Source: Modestobacter marinus (GTDB taxonomy: Bacteria; Actinomycetota; Actinomycetes; Mycobacteriales; Geodermatophilaceae). From it: 64,000 nucleotides of DNA. This document shows positions 17,549 through 27,891 of the stretch, in pieces (position 1 is the first letter of the stretch; the number at the start of each line of letters is the position of its first letter). The position numbers were made by a program, and so were the translations under genes. Below the pieces are notes generated by a model, which saw only the letters and a program-made list of their open reading frames with translations, was not told where the DNA came from and did no database searches. Where the stretch lies: contig NZ_JAAMPA010000003.1 in assembly GCF_011758655.1 (NCBI RefSeq), positions 372,001-436,000 on the forward strand. The letters run 5' to 3'.

Positions 17549-18526
17549 ATGGCGTCCAACCGCAAGCCACTGGACGACCTCCGCGAGACCGTCGGTCGAC
17601 TCAGCGATCAGCTCCCGCGGCCCGGTCTGCGGGGCGTGGACGACCTGGTGAGCGACCTCTTCGGCGGTCGCCCAGGGCCGGCTCGGCCGCTGTCCGTGGT
17701 GCAGGCGGAGCTCGATGGGCTGGTCGGCCTGGAGGCGGTGAAGGAACAGGTGCGGGCGCTCGTCGCCTTCCTGCAGGTGCAGGCGCGCCGCAAGGCGCAC
17801 GGGCTGCCCGATGCGGCGACGTCCCAGCACCTCGTGTTCCTCGGCAACCCGGGCACGGGCAAGACCACGGTGGCGCGGCTCCTGGCCGAGATGTACCGGG
17901 CGGTCGGCCTGCTGCAGAAGGGCCACCTCGTGGAGGTCGATCGGGCCGCTCTGGTCGGGCAGTACGTCGGTGCGACCGCGATCAAGACCGACCGCGTGAT
18001 CCGGCGGGCACTCGACGGCGTCCTCTTCATCGACGAGGCGTACTCGCTGTCCCCGGAGGGCGACGGCCGGCTGGACTTCGGGCCGGAGGCGATCGAGGTC
18101 CTGCTCAAGCGCATGGAGGACCACCGCCACCGCCTGGTGGTGATCGTGGCCGGCTATCCCCGGCTGATGGAGCAGTTCCTGCTCTCGAACCCCGGCCTCC
18201 GCTCACGATTCGCCCGCGAGATCGAGTTCCCCGACTACTCGACGGACGAGCTCGAAGCGATCTTCACCAACGTCCTGGCCCAGCACGAGTACGTGCTGGA
18301 GGCCGGCGCCGAGGTGACCCTTCGCCGCACCCTTGGCGGCCTCACCTCGGATCAGGAGTCAGGTAACGCGCGTTTCGCCCGCACGCTGTTCGAGCAGGCG
18401 CTCAACCGCCAGGCGCTGCGGCTGACGCGCGACGCAGGCCAGAGCGTGGATGCGCTCGACCGTGCCGACGTGTCGACGCTCACCGCGAGCGACATCGCCG
18501 AGGCTGCGCACACGCTGGGCGAATAG
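17549..18526 (+). CDS. CbxX/CfxQ-type AAA ATPase
   Basis: 325 residues. A helical N-terminus is followed by the AAA core: [12 protein letters not shown], Walker [10 protein letters not shown] (about 99-107), Walker [12 protein letters not shown] (about 157-167), the ARRHHR-type sensor [18 protein letters not shown], and a C-terminal lid. This is the CbxX/CfxQ-SpoVK group, which includes rubisco activase CbbX and the EccA proteins of type VII secretion. Neither rubisco nor ESX genes are nearby, so the partner is unknown. It is the first chromosomal gene after the island. TAGGCT ends six bases before the ATG, suggesting a leaderless message. Confidence 0.85.
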   Translation: MASNRKPLDDLRETVGRLSDQLPRPGLRGVDDLVSDLFGGRPGPARPLSVVQAELDGLVGLEAVKEQVRALVAFLQVQARRKAHGLPDAATSQHLVFLGNPGTGKTTVARLLAEMYRAVGLLQKGHLVEVDRAALVGQYVGATAIKTDRVIRRALDGVLFIDEAYSLSPEGDGRLDFGPEAIEVLLKRMEDHRHRLVVIVAGYPRLMEQFLLSNPGLRSRFAREIEFPDYSTDELEAIFTNVLAQHEYVLEAGAEVTLRRTLGGLTSDQESGNARFARTLFEQALNRQALRLTRDAGQSVDALDRADVSTLTASDIAEAAHTLGE

Positions 18527-18586
18527 CCGGAGCGCATCGGTGCCGGTGCCCCGCGCGCGGCCCCAGCGTGAGCCGGCGTCAGGCTG

Positions 18587-21127
18587 GTGACCGTGATCGA
18601 CGAGTCCGGCCCGCCCGCTGCCCTGCCGGTGGACTCCTGCGTCCGGGTCCGCGGCTCCCGCGAGCACAACCTGCGCAACGTCGACGTCGAGGTGCCCCGG
18701 GACGCGATGGTCGTCTTCACCGGCGTCTCCGGCTCCGGGAAGTCGTCCCTGGCGTTCGGCACGATCTACGCGGAGGCGCAGCGCCGGTACTTCGAGTCCG
18801 TCGCCCCGTACGCCCGTCGGCTCATCCAGCAGGTCGGCGCTCCGGCCGTCGACGAGATCACCGGGCTGCCGCCCGCCGTGGCGTTGCAGCAGAGCCGGGG
18901 CGCGCCCAGCAGCCGCTCCACCGTCGGGACCGTGACGACGCTGTCCAACTCGCTGCGCATGCTGTTCTCCCGCGCGGGCACGTACCCGCCCGGGACGACC
19001 GAGCGGCTGGACTCCGACGCCTTCTCGCCGAACACGTCCGCGGGGGCCTGCCGCGAGTGCTCGGGCCTCGGCCGGGTCCACCAGGTCACCGAGGACTCCC
19101 TCGTGCCCGACCCGTCGCTGAGCATCCGGGACGGCGCGATCGCCGCCTGGCCGGGCGCCTGGCACGGCAAGAACCTGCGCGACATCCTCGTCGAGCTCGG
19201 GCACGACATCGACCGGCCGTGGCGGGACCTGCCGCAGGCCGAGCGCGACTGGATCCTGTTCACCGACGAGCAGCCCGAGGTCACCGTGCACCCGGTCCGC
19301 GGGGTGGGCCAGGTGCAGCGGGACTACCAGGGCAGGTACACCGGCGCGCGGGCCCTGGTGCTGCACACCCTGGCGAACTCCAAGAGCCCGACTCTGCGCC
19401 AGCGGGTGCTTCGCTACGTCCGCACCTCACCCTGCCCGGTGTGCGGCGGCAGCCGGCTCCGGCCCGAGTCGCTGGCCGTCACCTTCGCCGGCCAGAGCAT
19501 CGCCGAACTGGCCCGGCTGCCGCTGTCCGCGCTGGTCGAGACGTTCCGGGCGGCCGCGCAGGCACGCGGCACCACCGCCGCATGGGCGGCGGCGGACTCG
19601 GGGGAGACCACCGACGTCGCGGTGCGCATCGCCGCTGACCTCGTCGCCCGGATCGAGGTGCTCACCCGCCTGGGCCTGGGCTACCTCAGCCTGGACCGGA
19701 CCACCCCGACGCTCTCCCCGGGCGAGCTGCAGCGGCTGCGGATCGCCACCCAGCTGCGGTCCGGGCTGTTCGGCGTGGTCTACGTGCTGGACGAGCCGTC
19801 GGCGGGGCTGCACCCGGCCGACGCCGAACCGCTGCTGGCGGTGCTCGACCAGCTCACCGCGGCCGGCAACTCGTTGTTCGTGATCGAGCACGACATGGGG
19901 CTGGCCCGCAGGGCGGACTGGATCGTCGACGTCGGCCCGCACTCCGGTGAGCGCGGCGGCCGGGTGCTGTACAGCGGTCCGGTCGCCGGCCTGGCCGAGG
20001 TCGAGGAGTCGGTGACCCGGCGCTTCCTCTTCGATCGGGGACCCGTGCCCAGCCGGCCGCGGCGGCAGCCCTCCGGGCAGCTGCGGCTGCGCGGCATCGA
20101 CCGGCACAACCTGCGCGACGTGGACGCCGACGTCCCACTGGGCGTCTTCACCGCGGTCACGGGCGTCTCCGGCTCGGGGAAGTCGACCCTGGTCAGCCAG
20201 GTCCTCACCGACGCCGTCGCCCGGCACGTCGGCTCGCCGGCGGCCTCCCCGGCCGAACCGGACGACGCCGACGACGACGCCGACGACGACGTCCAGGACA
20301 CCGACGGGACGTCGATGCGGGTCGAGGGCCTGAACGCCGTCGACCGGCTGGTGCGGGTCGACCAAAAGCCCATCGGGCGCACCCCGCGGTCGAACCTGGC
20401 CACCTACACAGGCCTTTTCGACGCGGTGCGCAAGCTGTTCGCCGGTACCGACGAGGCGCGGGCGCGCGGCTACAGCGCCGGGCGGTTCTCCTTCAACGTG
20501 GCCGAGGGGCGCTGCCCGACCTGCCAGGGCGAGGGGTTCGTCACCGTGGAGCTGCTGTTCCTGCCCAGCACCTACTCGCCCTGCCCGACCTGCTCCGGCG
20601 CGCGGTACGACCCGGAGACGCTGCAGGTGACCCACCGCGGCAAGAACATCGCCGAGGTGCTCGACCTGACCGTGGAGGCGGCGGCGGACTTCCTCGCCGA
20701 CCTGCCGTCGGTGGCCACCAGCCTGCGGGTGCTGCAGGAGGTGGGCCTGGGGTACCTGCGCCTCGGCCAGCCGGCGACGGAGCTGTCCGGTGGTGAGGCG
20801 CAGCGGGTGAAGCTGGCCAGCGAGCTGCAGCGGGCCCGCCGCGGGCACACCCTCTACGTCCTGGACGAGCCGACCACCGGCTTGCACCCCGCCGACGTGG
20901 AGCTGCTGGTGCGCCACCTGCACCAGCTCGTCGACGCCGGCAACACCGTGGTGGTGGTCGAGCACGACATGGACGTCGTCGCGGGCGCCGACTGGGTCAT
21001 CGACCTGGGCCCCGGGGCGGGCGACCAGGGCGGTCGCATCGTGGCCGCCGGCCCGCCCGAGCTGGTGGCCGCCGCCGCGGAGAGCCGGACGGCCCGCTTC
21101 CTGGCCCCCCGGCTGCCGGCGTCCTGA
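18587..21127 (+). CDS. Short UvrA-like ABC ATPase (class II)
   Basis: 846 residues, shorter than housekeeping UvrA (about 950-1000). Two ABC halves: Walker [11 protein letters not shown] near residue 47 and [10 protein letters not shown] near 530. Signature sequences are [15 protein letters not shown] in the first half and [15 protein letters not shown] in the second, each followed by [13 protein letters not shown] or [13 protein letters not shown]. Zinc pairs are present ([24 protein letters not shown]). Short UvrA paralogues of this class (for example DrrC-like) are linked to resistance to DNA-binding drugs rather than to UvrBC repair; that is the likely role. No transporter or biosynthetic genes are adjacent. 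The GTG start is 60 bases after the preceding gene. Confidence 0.85.
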   Translation: MTVIDESGPPAALPVDSCVRVRGSREHNLRNVDVEVPRDAMVVFTGVSGSGKSSLAFGTIYAEAQRRYFESVAPYARRLIQQVGAPAVDEITGLPPAVALQQSRGAPSSRSTVGTVTTLSNSLRMLFSRAGTYPPGTTERLDSDAFSPNTSAGACRECSGLGRVHQVTEDSLVPDPSLSIRDGAIAAWPGAWHGKNLRDILVELGHDIDRPWRDLPQAERDWILFTDEQPEVTVHPVRGVGQVQRDYQGRYTGARALVLHTLANSKSPTLRQRVLRYVRTSPCPVCGGSRLRPESLAVTFAGQSIAELARLPLSALVETFRAAAQARGTTAAWAAADSGETTDVAVRIAADLVARIEVLTRLGLGYLSLDRTTPTLSPGELQRLRIATQLRSGLFGVVYVLDEPSAGLHPADAEPLLAVLDQLTAAGNSLFVIEHDMGLARRADWIVDVGPHSGERGGRVLYSGPVAGLAEVEESVTRRFLFDRGPVPSRPRRQPSGQLRLRGIDRHNLRDVDADVPLGVFTAVTGVSGSGKSTLVSQVLTDAVARHVGSPAASPAEPDDADDDADDDVQDTDGTSMRVEGLNAVDRLVRVDQKPIGRTPRSNLATYTGLFDAVRKLFAGTDEARARGYSAGRFSFNVAEGRCPTCQGEGFVTVELLFLPSTYSPCPTCSGARYDPETLQVTHRGKNIAEVLDLTVEAAADFLADLPSVATSLRVLQEVGLGYLRLGQPATELSGGEAQRVKLASELQRARRGHTLYVLDEPTTGLHPADVELLVRHLHQLVDAGNTVVVVEHDMDVVAGADWVIDLGPGAGDQGGRIVAAGPPELVAAAAESRTARFLAPRLPAS

Positions 21128-21278
21128 CCCCCGCCGTCAGCTCCTCGCCGTGCGGGCCACGACCGTCCTGGCGACTCGCGGGTGACACGGCAGCACCGGC
21201 CGATCGGCTGGTGTCCGTCGTCGCCACTTGTCGGTCGCGTCATCGAGCCCTCGACCGTGGTCAGCCCGCGATCCCGGG

Positions 21279-22487
21279 TCACTCGGCGATCGGTGAGCGC
21301 GGTGCCGAGTGGCCGGCGCGCCACACCTGTTCGATGGTCCGGGTCCGGGTGATGTCGTGCTCGGGGTCGCCCTGGACCAGGACGAGGTCGGCACGCAGGC
21401 CCGGCGCGATGCGGCCTCGGTCGGTCAGGGCGAAGGTCGCGGCGGGAGCACTGGTCGCGGCGGCCAGGGTCGCCGCCGGGGAGACGCCGGCCTGCGCGAA
21501 CAGGTCCAGTTCGTCGTGCAGGCTGGCGCCGTGGGCGGTGCCCGGGCTCGATGCGTCGGTCCCGGTGAGCAGGGGCACGCCTGCACCGTGCAGCTGGGCG
21601 ACCGCCGACAGGGCGAGGTCCAGGTCGGCGCGGGCGCCCGGCCCGGTCGGGAAGTCCATCGTCAGCATGGCCTTCTGTCGCGGGTCCAGGGCGGGCCCGA
21701 GGTGGGGATCGGCGGCCAGTGCGCGACCGCGGTCGTGGCCCGAGCGGGCAGCGAGCGAGGTGAGCGTGGGGATGACGAACACGCCGCGGTCCACCATGGC
21801 GTCCAGCAGTTCCGTGGCGAGCGGCTCGTCGAGGAACAGGTGGGCCAGGCCGTCGACCCCCGCGTCGACGGCGAGCCTCGCGTGGGCCTGGGTGAGCGCG
21901 TGTGCGACGACGAGCAGGCCGTGTGCGTGCGCCGCAGCGACCAGAGCCTGGACCGTGTCGGCGGTCAGCGTCGGCACGGCATGTCCGGTGGTGGTGCCGT
22001 CCTCGAGGACCACCTTCAGGTAGTGCGATCCCTCGGCGACCCGGGCCGCGACGAAGGCGTCGGCGTCCGCGGGCCCCTCGAGCGTGGGGAACGGCGGCAG
22101 GAGGCCCTGTGCGACCAGCCGGGTCGGATGCCCACCGGGTGCGGTCGCGCCGATGCCGGCTGAGCGGAGGTCCGCCGCGGTCGGGTCGGCGGCGGCCTGC
22201 TGCACCAACGTCGTCACGAGGGCGGGGTCGGCGAACATGTCCAGTTCCGTGGTGACCCCAACCCTCAGCGCCGCGTGGAGTGCGCCGGGGAAGACGTGCA
22301 CGTGTGCGTCGGTCAGGCCGGGCAGGAGGGTGCCGCCGCGGGCATCGACCACCGGTACACCGGCCGGCGCGGTCAACCGCGCGTCGACTGCGGCGATGCG
22401 TCCCTCGACGACCAGCACGCACCCGCGGGGCAGGAACCGCTCCCCGTCGAACAGCTTCGCTCCCACGATCAGGACGCCGTCCTGCAC
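21279..22487 (-). CDS. Metal-dependent amidohydrolase
   Basis: 402 residues from GTG, which has GGAGGTGA five bases upstream; longer in-frame starts are ignored. The amidohydrolase pattern is clear: N-terminal beta-sandwich half, then [11 protein letters not shown] (metal His-x-His at about 62-64), [11 protein letters not shown] with a Lys, [12 protein letters not shown] and DGLAHLF with further His ligands, and the catalytic Asp in LLTGTDAS, with the C-terminal sandwich [14 protein letters not shown]. Such enzymes hydrolyse cyclic amides or peptides (imidazolonepropionase/prolidase-like). The substrate cannot be told. No signal peptide, so cytoplasmic. Convergent with the UvrA-like gene. Confidence 0.8.
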   Translation of the reverse strand: MQDGVLIVGAKLFDGERFLPRGCVLVVEGRIAAVDARLTAPAGVPVVDARGGTLLPGLTDAHVHVFPGALHAALRVGVTTELDMFADPALVTTLVQQAAADPTAADLRSAGIGATAPGGHPTRLVAQGLLPPFPTLEGPADADAFVAARVAEGSHYLKVVLEDGTTTGHAVPTLTADTVQALVAAAHAHGLLVVAHALTQAHARLAVDAGVDGLAHLFLDEPLATELLDAMVDRGVFVIPTLTSLAARSGHDRGRALAADPHLGPALDPRQKAMLTMDFPTGPGARADLDLALSAVAQLHGAGVPLLTGTDASSPGTAHGASLHDELDLFAQAGVSPAATLAAATSAPAATFALTDRGRIAPGLRADLVLVQGDPEHDITRTRTIEQVWRAGHSAPRSPIAE

Positions 22488-22573
22488 CGCGTCACCTCCG
22501 TCGTCCGGGCCGGACACCCGGCGGCCAGTGCCCTGACCAACGGCAGAGGCGCGCGGTGTCGGATGGAGGGTGG

Positions 22574-23119
22574 TCAGCCCTTGGTCACGGCCACTCCGCG
22601 ATACGTCCCACCGACGCCGACCTGGGCGTCGACCGTGCGCAGCTGAGCCCTGGCCTGCTCTGCGCGCAGGATGATGGTGGCGTCGATCGCGCCGCCGGGC
22701 CGGGTGATGCCGGCGTACCTGAGGTCCCCGGTCGCAGGTACCCCGTCGACCGTGCCGGTGAAGTCGCCGTCGAACCTGAAGACGTCCCGGAACGTGCCGG
22801 GCGGGGAGCTCAACGCCTCGAGGCAGGGCGCGTCGATGAGCGCCGTGGTCGTCCCGCTGGCCACGCCGTCGAGCGTGCCGGTGAACGTGAGGGTGCCCTC
22901 GACCTGGAACAGGCACGTGCTCGTGCTGACGTCCCGTGTCTCCAGGCTGGAGAAGTCGATGGCAGCGGTGAAGGCCCCTGCCGCGTGGACTCGTTGCGCG
23001 GATGCCGCCTGCGTCGCGGCAGGCTCGTGTGTCGTCGCACCGGCCGCCGACGTGCCACCGATGAGGACGAGCGTGATCGCGGAGAGGACGACGGCTGACC
23101 GGGAGACGATGCGCAGCAC
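22574..23119 (-). CDS. Secreted protein, DUF3224-like barrel
   Basis: 181 residues with a signal peptide (hydrophobic residues 10-28, cleavage probably at SAAGA). The mature part is all beta-strand: repeated FTGTLDG / FTGTVDG segments and an alternating pattern (LTFTGTLDGVASGTTTALID) like a small closed barrel such as DUF3224 or allene-oxide-cyclase-like proteins. Function unknown. Two Cys residues (about 69 and 99) could form a disulfide. It lies 86 bases upstream of the amidohydrolase on the same strand. The GTG start has AAGGG seven bases before it. Confidence 0.6.
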   Translation of the reverse strand: MLRIVSRSAVVLSAITLVLIGGTSAAGATTHEPAATQAASAQRVHAAGAFTAAIDFSSLETRDVSTSTCLFQVEGTLTFTGTLDGVASGTTTALIDAPCLEALSSPPGTFRDVFRFDGDFTGTVDGVPATGDLRYAGITRPGGAIDATIILRAEQARAQLRTVDAQVGVGGTYRGVAVTKG

Positions 23120-23336
23120 GACTGCACCCTTCGTCGTGTCTCAGTTCCTGCCGTGGATCGTCCTGCCGCACCCGTCGCGACGTCAACGGGTTGCTCCCGG
23201 GTCGTGCACCGCTCGTGTCGGACTCTTCGGCGCACCGTCGGAGTCCAAGAGGTCGCGCTCTCAACCACCGACCTGTGATGCGTGGCACAGTCGCGGGTGA
23301 CCACCGTGGCTGTGGTCCATCCGAGGGAGGAACTCG

Positions 23337-25157
23337 ATGACGCCGTCAGCACCGCAGGCCTCGACCCCGGCTGAGCCCGCCGTCACCACCGACGTCCTGG
23401 TCGTCGGCTCCGGCCCGGCGGGGGCGTCGGCCGCGCTGCTCCTCGCCACCTACGGGACGTCGACGCTGCTGGTCACCAAGTACGGCCGGCTGTCCGACAC
23501 CCCGCGGGCGCACATCACCAACCAGCGCACGGTGGAGGTGCTGCGCGACGTCGGCCTGGAGGAGCGGCTCCTGCAGGAGGCGACGCCCTGGGAGTCGATG
23601 GGCAACACCACCTTCTGCACCAGCCTCGCGGGGGAGGAGCTCGGCCGGATCCCCTCCTGGGGCACCGACACGGTCCGGCACGCCGACTACGAGCTGCAGA
23701 GCCCGTGCGCGATGCTCGACGCGCCGCAGACGATCACCGAGCCGATCATGGTGCAGGCCGCCCAGGAGCGCGGGGCGCGGGTCCGGTTCGACACGAGCTA
23801 CGTCTCCCACGTCCAGGACGACGACGGCGTCACGACCACGCTGCAGGACCGGCTGACCGGGCTGACCTACACCGTCCGCTCGAAGTACCTGGTCGGGGCC
23901 GACGGCGCACGCAGCCAGGTGGCCGCCGACCTCGACCTGCCCTTCGAGGGCCCGGGCGCCGTCGGGGGCGCGCTGAGCATCGTCTTCGAGGCCGACCTCT
24001 CCCGCTTCGTCGCGCACCGGCCGTCGGTCCTCTACTGGATGCTGCAGCCCGGCGCGGAGAAGGAGGGCGTCGGCCTCGGCGTGCTCCGGATGATCAAGCC
24101 CTGGACCGAGTGGATGCTCATGTGGGGCTACGAGGTGGCCGCCGGCCCACCCGACCTCAGCGACGAGTTCGTCCGGGAGCTCGCGGTCGCGCTGGTCGGC
24201 AGCGACGACTTCGAGATGCGGGTGAAGTCGAGCTCGCCGTGGACGGTGAACCACCACTTCGCCACGACGATCGCCCAGGGCCGGGTCTTCTGCGCCGGCG
24301 ACGCCGTCCACCGGCACCCGCCGACCAACGGCCTGGGGTCCAACACCTCCATCCAGGACTCCTACAACCTGGCCTGGAAGCTCGCCCACGTGGTGGCCGG
24401 GACGGCGGACCCGTCGCTGCTGGAGACCTACGACGCCGAGCGGGCACCGATCGCCCGGCAGATCGTCGAGCGGGCCAACCAGAGCATCGCCGACACCGGG
24501 AAGATCCTGAGCGCCCTCGACCTCGAGCACACGGAGGCCGACGCACTCGAACGCCAGCTCGCACTGTGGAAGGCGCCGGGCGCGGAGGGCGAGAAGATCC
24601 GGGCCGCCGTCCGGGAGGCCATCGCCTACAAGGCCTACGAGTTCGACGCCCACGGCGTCGAGCACAACCAGCGGTACGCCAGCTCCGCGGTGGTCCCCGA
24701 CGGGACGCCGATGCCCGAGTACCGCCGGGACCCGGAGCTGTACGCGCAGCCCACCACCTGGCCCGGCGCCAAGCTCCCGCACACCTGGGTGACCCGGGGC
24801 GGCGTGCGGACCTCCACCCTCGACCTCGTCGGCCGCGGCCGGTTCAGCGTGCTCACCGGCATCGGCGGAGCGGCGTGGCTCGCGGCTGCCGACACCCTCG
24901 GCGAGGAGGCCGGGCTGTCGCTCACCACCGTCTCGATCGGGCCGGGTCAGCCCGTCGAGGACCCGTACGGCACCTGGGCCGACCTGCGGGAGATCGAGGA
25001 CGGCGGCGTCCTGCTCGTCCGCCCGGACGGGTACGTCGCCGCCCGGTACCCGTCCTCACCCCCGTCGGAGCAGCAGGCCGCCGACTGGCTGGCCGCGGCA
25101 CTCGGCGCCGTCCTCGGCCGCGACCTGGGCCGGGGCCTGGACCGGGCCCAGCGGTAG
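23337..25157 (+). CDS. FAD-dependent aromatic hydroxylase (TfdB/PheA type)
   Basis: 606 residues, with GGGAGGA before the ATG. The FAD site GSGPAGASAALLLA (about 24-37), the DG motif LVGADGARS and the GD motif VFCAGDAVHRHPPTNGLG are those of class A flavoprotein monooxygenases. The long GD-region (NTSIQDSYNLAWKLAHVV) and thioredoxin-like C-terminal domain match phenol 2-monooxygenase and 2,4-dichlorophenol hydroxylase (TfdB). It should use NADPH and O2 to hydroxylate a phenol or related ring. No ring-cleavage dioxygenase gene is nearby, so the pathway is not visible. Monocistronic, divergent from the secreted barrel protein. Confidence 0.85.
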   Translation: MTPSAPQASTPAEPAVTTDVLVVGSGPAGASAALLLATYGTSTLLVTKYGRLSDTPRAHITNQRTVEVLRDVGLEERLLQEATPWESMGNTTFCTSLAGEELGRIPSWGTDTVRHADYELQSPCAMLDAPQTITEPIMVQAAQERGARVRFDTSYVSHVQDDDGVTTTLQDRLTGLTYTVRSKYLVGADGARSQVAADLDLPFEGPGAVGGALSIVFEADLSRFVAHRPSVLYWMLQPGAEKEGVGLGVLRMIKPWTEWMLMWGYEVAAGPPDLSDEFVRELAVALVGSDDFEMRVKSSSPWTVNHHFATTIAQGRVFCAGDAVHRHPPTNGLGSNTSIQDSYNLAWKLAHVVAGTADPSLLETYDAERAPIARQIVERANQSIADTGKILSALDLEHTEADALERQLALWKAPGAEGEKIRAAVREAIAYKAYEFDAHGVEHNQRYASSAVVPDGTPMPEYRRDPELYAQPTTWPGAKLPHTWVTRGGVRTSTLDLVGRGRFSVLTGIGGAAWLAAADTLGEEAGLSLTTVSIGPGQPVEDPYGTWADLREIEDGGVLLVRPDGYVAARYPSSPPSEQQAADWLAAALGAVLGRDLGRGLDRAQR

Positions 25158-25300
25158 GGAGGCGCGCGCGGCGGGCGTCCCGGTCGGTCGGTGCCTGCGC
25201 GCACCAGCGGGCCCGACCACCTTGGTCAGCGCAGGTACCTTCGGACGCGTCGACGGACCGCCGGGCAGGTCCGCGACGGCGGGCTGAACCGGGGGGTGTC

Positions 25301-25720
25301 ATGCGAGGGCGGCGGATCTGGGCGCTGCTCGCGGTGGCGGCCGTGCTGGCCATGCACGGCGTGCAGTGCATGGGCGGGGTCGTCGACTCGACCTCCACCC
25401 CGCCGGCCGCAGTCGCCCCGTCCGACTCCCACCACGGCGCCGCCGCCTCCACGGCCGACGGCATGCACCACGTCACCACACCCGCGTCCACGCACCAGGA
25501 CGCCGCTCCGCACGGCATGCCCGCCCACGGAGCGGACGTCTGGACGGTGTGCCTCTCGGTGCTGTTCACCGCGCTGACCTCCCTGGGCGTCGCGGTCCTG
25601 CTGCGCGGGCGGACCACCCTCTCGCTGCGGGGGCCGCCGCCGTCGGTGCGGAGGCTCCGGCACCTCCTCCGGCCCGCCCCGGCGCCGGACCTCGCGTCCC
25701 TCTGTCTCCTGCGGATCTAG
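25301..25720 (+). CDS. DUF6153-family small secreted/membrane protein
   Basis: 139 residues. The N-terminus has a hydrophobic segment (IWALLAVAAVLAMHGVQCM), then a His/Met/Ala-rich linker with SHHG, MHH and HGMP motifs, a second hydrophobic segment around WTVCLSVLFTALTSLGVAVL and a basic tail. This is the DUF6153 pattern, a family typically placed next to DUF305 genes in actinobacteria. The His/Met-rich exposed linker suggests metal binding, most likely copper; that is inference. The next gene is 86 bases away, beyond a hairpin. Confidence 0.7.
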   Translation: MRGRRIWALLAVAAVLAMHGVQCMGGVVDSTSTPPAAVAPSDSHHGAAASTADGMHHVTTPASTHQDAAPHGMPAHGADVWTVCLSVLFTALTSLGVAVLLRGRTTLSLRGPPPSVRRLRHLLRPAPAPDLASLCLLRI

Positions 25721-25732
25721 GCCGAGTGCCCG

Positions 25733-25762
25733 CCCCGTCCCAGCACCCGTGCTGGGACGGGG
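25733..25762. terminator. Perfect 14-bp hairpin between DUF6153 and DUF305 genes
   Basis: CCCCGTCCCAGCAC and its exact complement are separated by only CC. It begins 12 bases after the DUF6153 stop. There is no T tract. It may terminate, attenuate or protect the upstream message. Confidence 0.7.
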
Positions 25763-25806
25763 CCCTCAGGCATGCCCTCATCCGCAGGTAGACAGGAGAC
25801 ATCTCG

Positions 25807-26412
25807 ATGACCCGCACCACCGCACGACTCGCCCGCCTGACCGGCGGGCTCATCGCCGGCGCCGTCGTCCTCACCGGCTGCGCCGGCGAGGACGGCCCCG
25901 CCGTCGACGCAGGCCGCGCCACGGCCCCGGCCGAGGGGTTCAACGACGCGGACGTCGCGTTCGCGCAGGGCATGATCCCGCACCACGAGGGCGCCCTGAC
26001 GATGGCCGAGGTGGCCGTCGACCGTGCCCAGGACCCGCGGGTCCGCGACCTGGCCGAGCGGATCGAGGCCGGGCAGGACCCGGAGATCGACCTCATGACC
26101 GGGTGGCTGGAGCAGTGGGGTCAGCCGATCGCCGCGGACGACACGGCCGGCATGGACCACGGCGGCAGCGGCCACGGCGACATGGACATGGACGGGATGG
26201 ACATGGCCGACATGCCCCCCGCCGGCGCCGACTTCGACCGGATGTGGCTGCAGTCGATGGTCGAGCACCACGACGGCGCCGTCGTCATGGCTGGGACGGA
26301 GCTCGAGGAGGGGCAGGACGACGAGGCCGTCGACCTGGCCCGGCTGATCGTCGAGACCCAGACACAGGAGATCGAGGAGATGCAGCGCCTGCTCGACGAG
26401 CTCGGCGGCTGA
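25807..26412 (+). CDS. DUF305 lipoprotein, His/Met-rich
   Basis: 201 residues. A lipoprotein signal peptide ends in LTGC, so the protein is anchored outside the membrane. Two DUF305 half-repeats follow, each with a paired-His motif: GMIPHHEGALTMAEVA (near residue 60) and SMVEHHDGAVVMAGTE (near 150), the hallmark of this ferritin-like helical family. Between them is a Met/His/Asp linker (HGDMDMDGMDMADM) typical of copper-binding proteins. DUF305 proteins are often induced by copper and placed with copper genes; a periplasmic metal-binding role is likely. GGAG lies nine bases before the ATG. Confidence 0.85.
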   Translation: MTRTTARLARLTGGLIAGAVVLTGCAGEDGPAVDAGRATAPAEGFNDADVAFAQGMIPHHEGALTMAEVAVDRAQDPRVRDLAERIEAGQDPEIDLMTGWLEQWGQPIAADDTAGMDHGGSGHGDMDMDGMDMADMPPAGADFDRMWLQSMVEHHDGAVVMAGTELEEGQDDEAVDLARLIVETQTQEIEEMQRLLDELGG

Positions 26413-26420
26413 GCCCTCCG

Positions 26421-26456
26421 GGGCGGGGACGGCGGCTGGGTCCGCCGTCCCCGCCC
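26421..26456. terminator. Perfect 15-bp hairpin after the DUF305 gene
   Basis: GGGCGGGGACGGCGG (26421-26435) and its exact complement (26442-26456) enclose CTGGGT. Directly behind the DUF305 stop and before the next co-directional gene. No T tract. Confidence 0.7.
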
Positions 26457-26500
26457 TGCTCACCGTCCGGCCTGTTCCTCCCCTGATCTCAGGAGACCCG

Positions 26501-27388
26501 ATGTCCGTCCTGCGCCGCCCTGCCCGCCGTCCTCCCGCCCCGCGGTGGTCGTCCGCCGCCCCCGTCCCGCTGCTCCTCGTCGCCGTCCTGGCCGGGTGCT
26601 CGTCCTCCGGCTCCGACCGGGCGCCGGACACCGTCCCCGCGTCCGGACAGCTGCCGACCAGCCACGTGCACGGCGTCGGCATCGACCCGGGCAGCGGCTC
26701 GGTGCTGGTGGCGACCCACGAGGGCCTGGTGCAGGTCGCCGACGGAGCCGTCACCCCGGTCGGGCCGACGATCGACCTGATGGGCTTCGCCGTCGTCGGC
26801 CCCGACCACTACCTGGCCTCCGGGCACCCGGGCCTGCACTCCGACCTGCCGAACCCGGTCGGTCTGATCGAGACCACCGACGCCGGTCGCACCTGGTCGC
26901 CGCTGTCCCGGCAGGCGGAGTCCGACTTCCACGGCCTGACGGTGAGCGACGCCGGGGTCCTCGGCTTCGACGGCTCGCTGCTGTCCAGCGGCGACGGCCG
27001 GACCTGGGAGCCGCTCTCCATCCCCGCCGAGCCGCACACGCTCGCGGCGTCCCCGGACGGGACACAGGTGCTCGCGACCACCGAGCAGGGCCTGCTCCGC
27101 TCCACCGATGCGGCGTCCTCGTGGTCGCTCGTCGAGGGGGCGCCCCTCCTGCAGGTGGTCACCTGGATCGACGAACGGGAGGCCGTCGGCGCCACGCCGG
27201 CCGGCGCCGTCTGGGTCACCGCCGACCGGGGCATGACCTGGCAGGAGGTGGCCCAGCTGGGTTCGGCGCCCGAGGCGGTGACGGCGACGTCGGACGGCGG
27301 GGAGGCGCGCGTCGTCGTCGCCACCACCGAGGCCCTGCTGGAGTCCTCGGACGGCGGACGGACCTTCGAGACGCTGCTGGAACGCTGA
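26501..27388 (+). CDS. F510_1955-family beta-propeller lipoprotein
   Basis: 295 residues. Lipoprotein signal (LLLVAVLAGCSS). The mature part shows repeated sialidase-type Asp-box motifs (TTDAGRTWSPL, SGDGRTWEPL, STDAASSWSL, TADRGMTWQEV, SSDGGRTF), giving a beta-propeller of five or more blades. It begins with SHVHGVGIDPGSG, typical of the F510_1955 family that commonly follows DUF305 genes in actinobacteria. No sialidase catalytic set is evident, so binding rather than hydrolysis is likely. The gene ends the three-gene plus-strand cluster and is convergent with the next. Confidence 0.8.
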   Translation: MSVLRRPARRPPAPRWSSAAPVPLLLVAVLAGCSSSGSDRAPDTVPASGQLPTSHVHGVGIDPGSGSVLVATHEGLVQVADGAVTPVGPTIDLMGFAVVGPDHYLASGHPGLHSDLPNPVGLIETTDAGRTWSPLSRQAESDFHGLTVSDAGVLGFDGSLLSSGDGRTWEPLSIPAEPHTLAASPDGTQVLATTEQGLLRSTDAASSWSLVEGAPLLQVVTWIDEREAVGATPAGAVWVTADRGMTWQEVAQLGSAPEAVTATSDGGEARVVVATTEALLESSDGGRTFETLLER

Positions 27389-27399
27389 CGAGGGGCCGG

Positions 27400-27891
27400 C
27401 TACCTGCCGGCAGACGTGGCCCGGACCCGCTCGGTCCGGGCGTCCCGGGACGCCGGGTGGCCGGCGGTGAGCCAGCGGAGCAACCCCCGGTCGGCCGCCG
27501 CCGCGGCCAGCGTCGCGGTCACCAGGGCGGCGCCCCACGTCGTCGGTGCGAGCCAGGCCTGCTCGGTCAGCGTCGCTGGGAGGTTCGCCGCGGCGTGCAG
27601 TGCCAGGGCGGGGAGACCCGCAGCGCCCACGGCCAGCACGCCGAGCGCCAGCACGGCGGCCAGCCACCGGTCCGCCGCCGCGTGGCCGCGTCGCCGGTGG
27701 GTGAGCAGCCGCCGGCAGGCCCACGCGGCGGCGACCAGCCCGACCACGCCGCTGACGACGACGAGGTCCCCGTCGGTCGCGATGCCCACACCACCTCGGC
27801 CGCCGGCTGCCCGGACCGCCAGCGCGGGCGCCAGGACCGCGCCCAGCACCAGGACGGCGTACCCCGCGACGAGCGCGCCGTGCCGGGTCAT
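27400..27891 (-). CDS. Small integral membrane protein
   Basis: 163 residues with four hydrophobic segments: YAVLVLGAVLAPALAV, LVVVSGVVGLVAAAWA, WLAAVLALGVLAVGAA and WGAALVTATLAAAAAD. Not recognised. Its ATG overlaps the stop of the metallophosphoesterase (shared four bases), so the two are co-translated. This suggests a membrane partner or a simple hitch-hiker of that exported enzyme. Confidence 0.6.
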   Translation of the reverse strand: MTRHGALVAGYAVLVLGAVLAPALAVRAAGGRGGVGIATDGDLVVVSGVVGLVAAAWACRRLLTHRRRGHAAADRWLAAVLALGVLAVGAAGLPALALHAAANLPATLTEQAWLAPTTWGAALVTATLAAAAADRGLLRWLTAGHPASRDARTERVRATSAGR

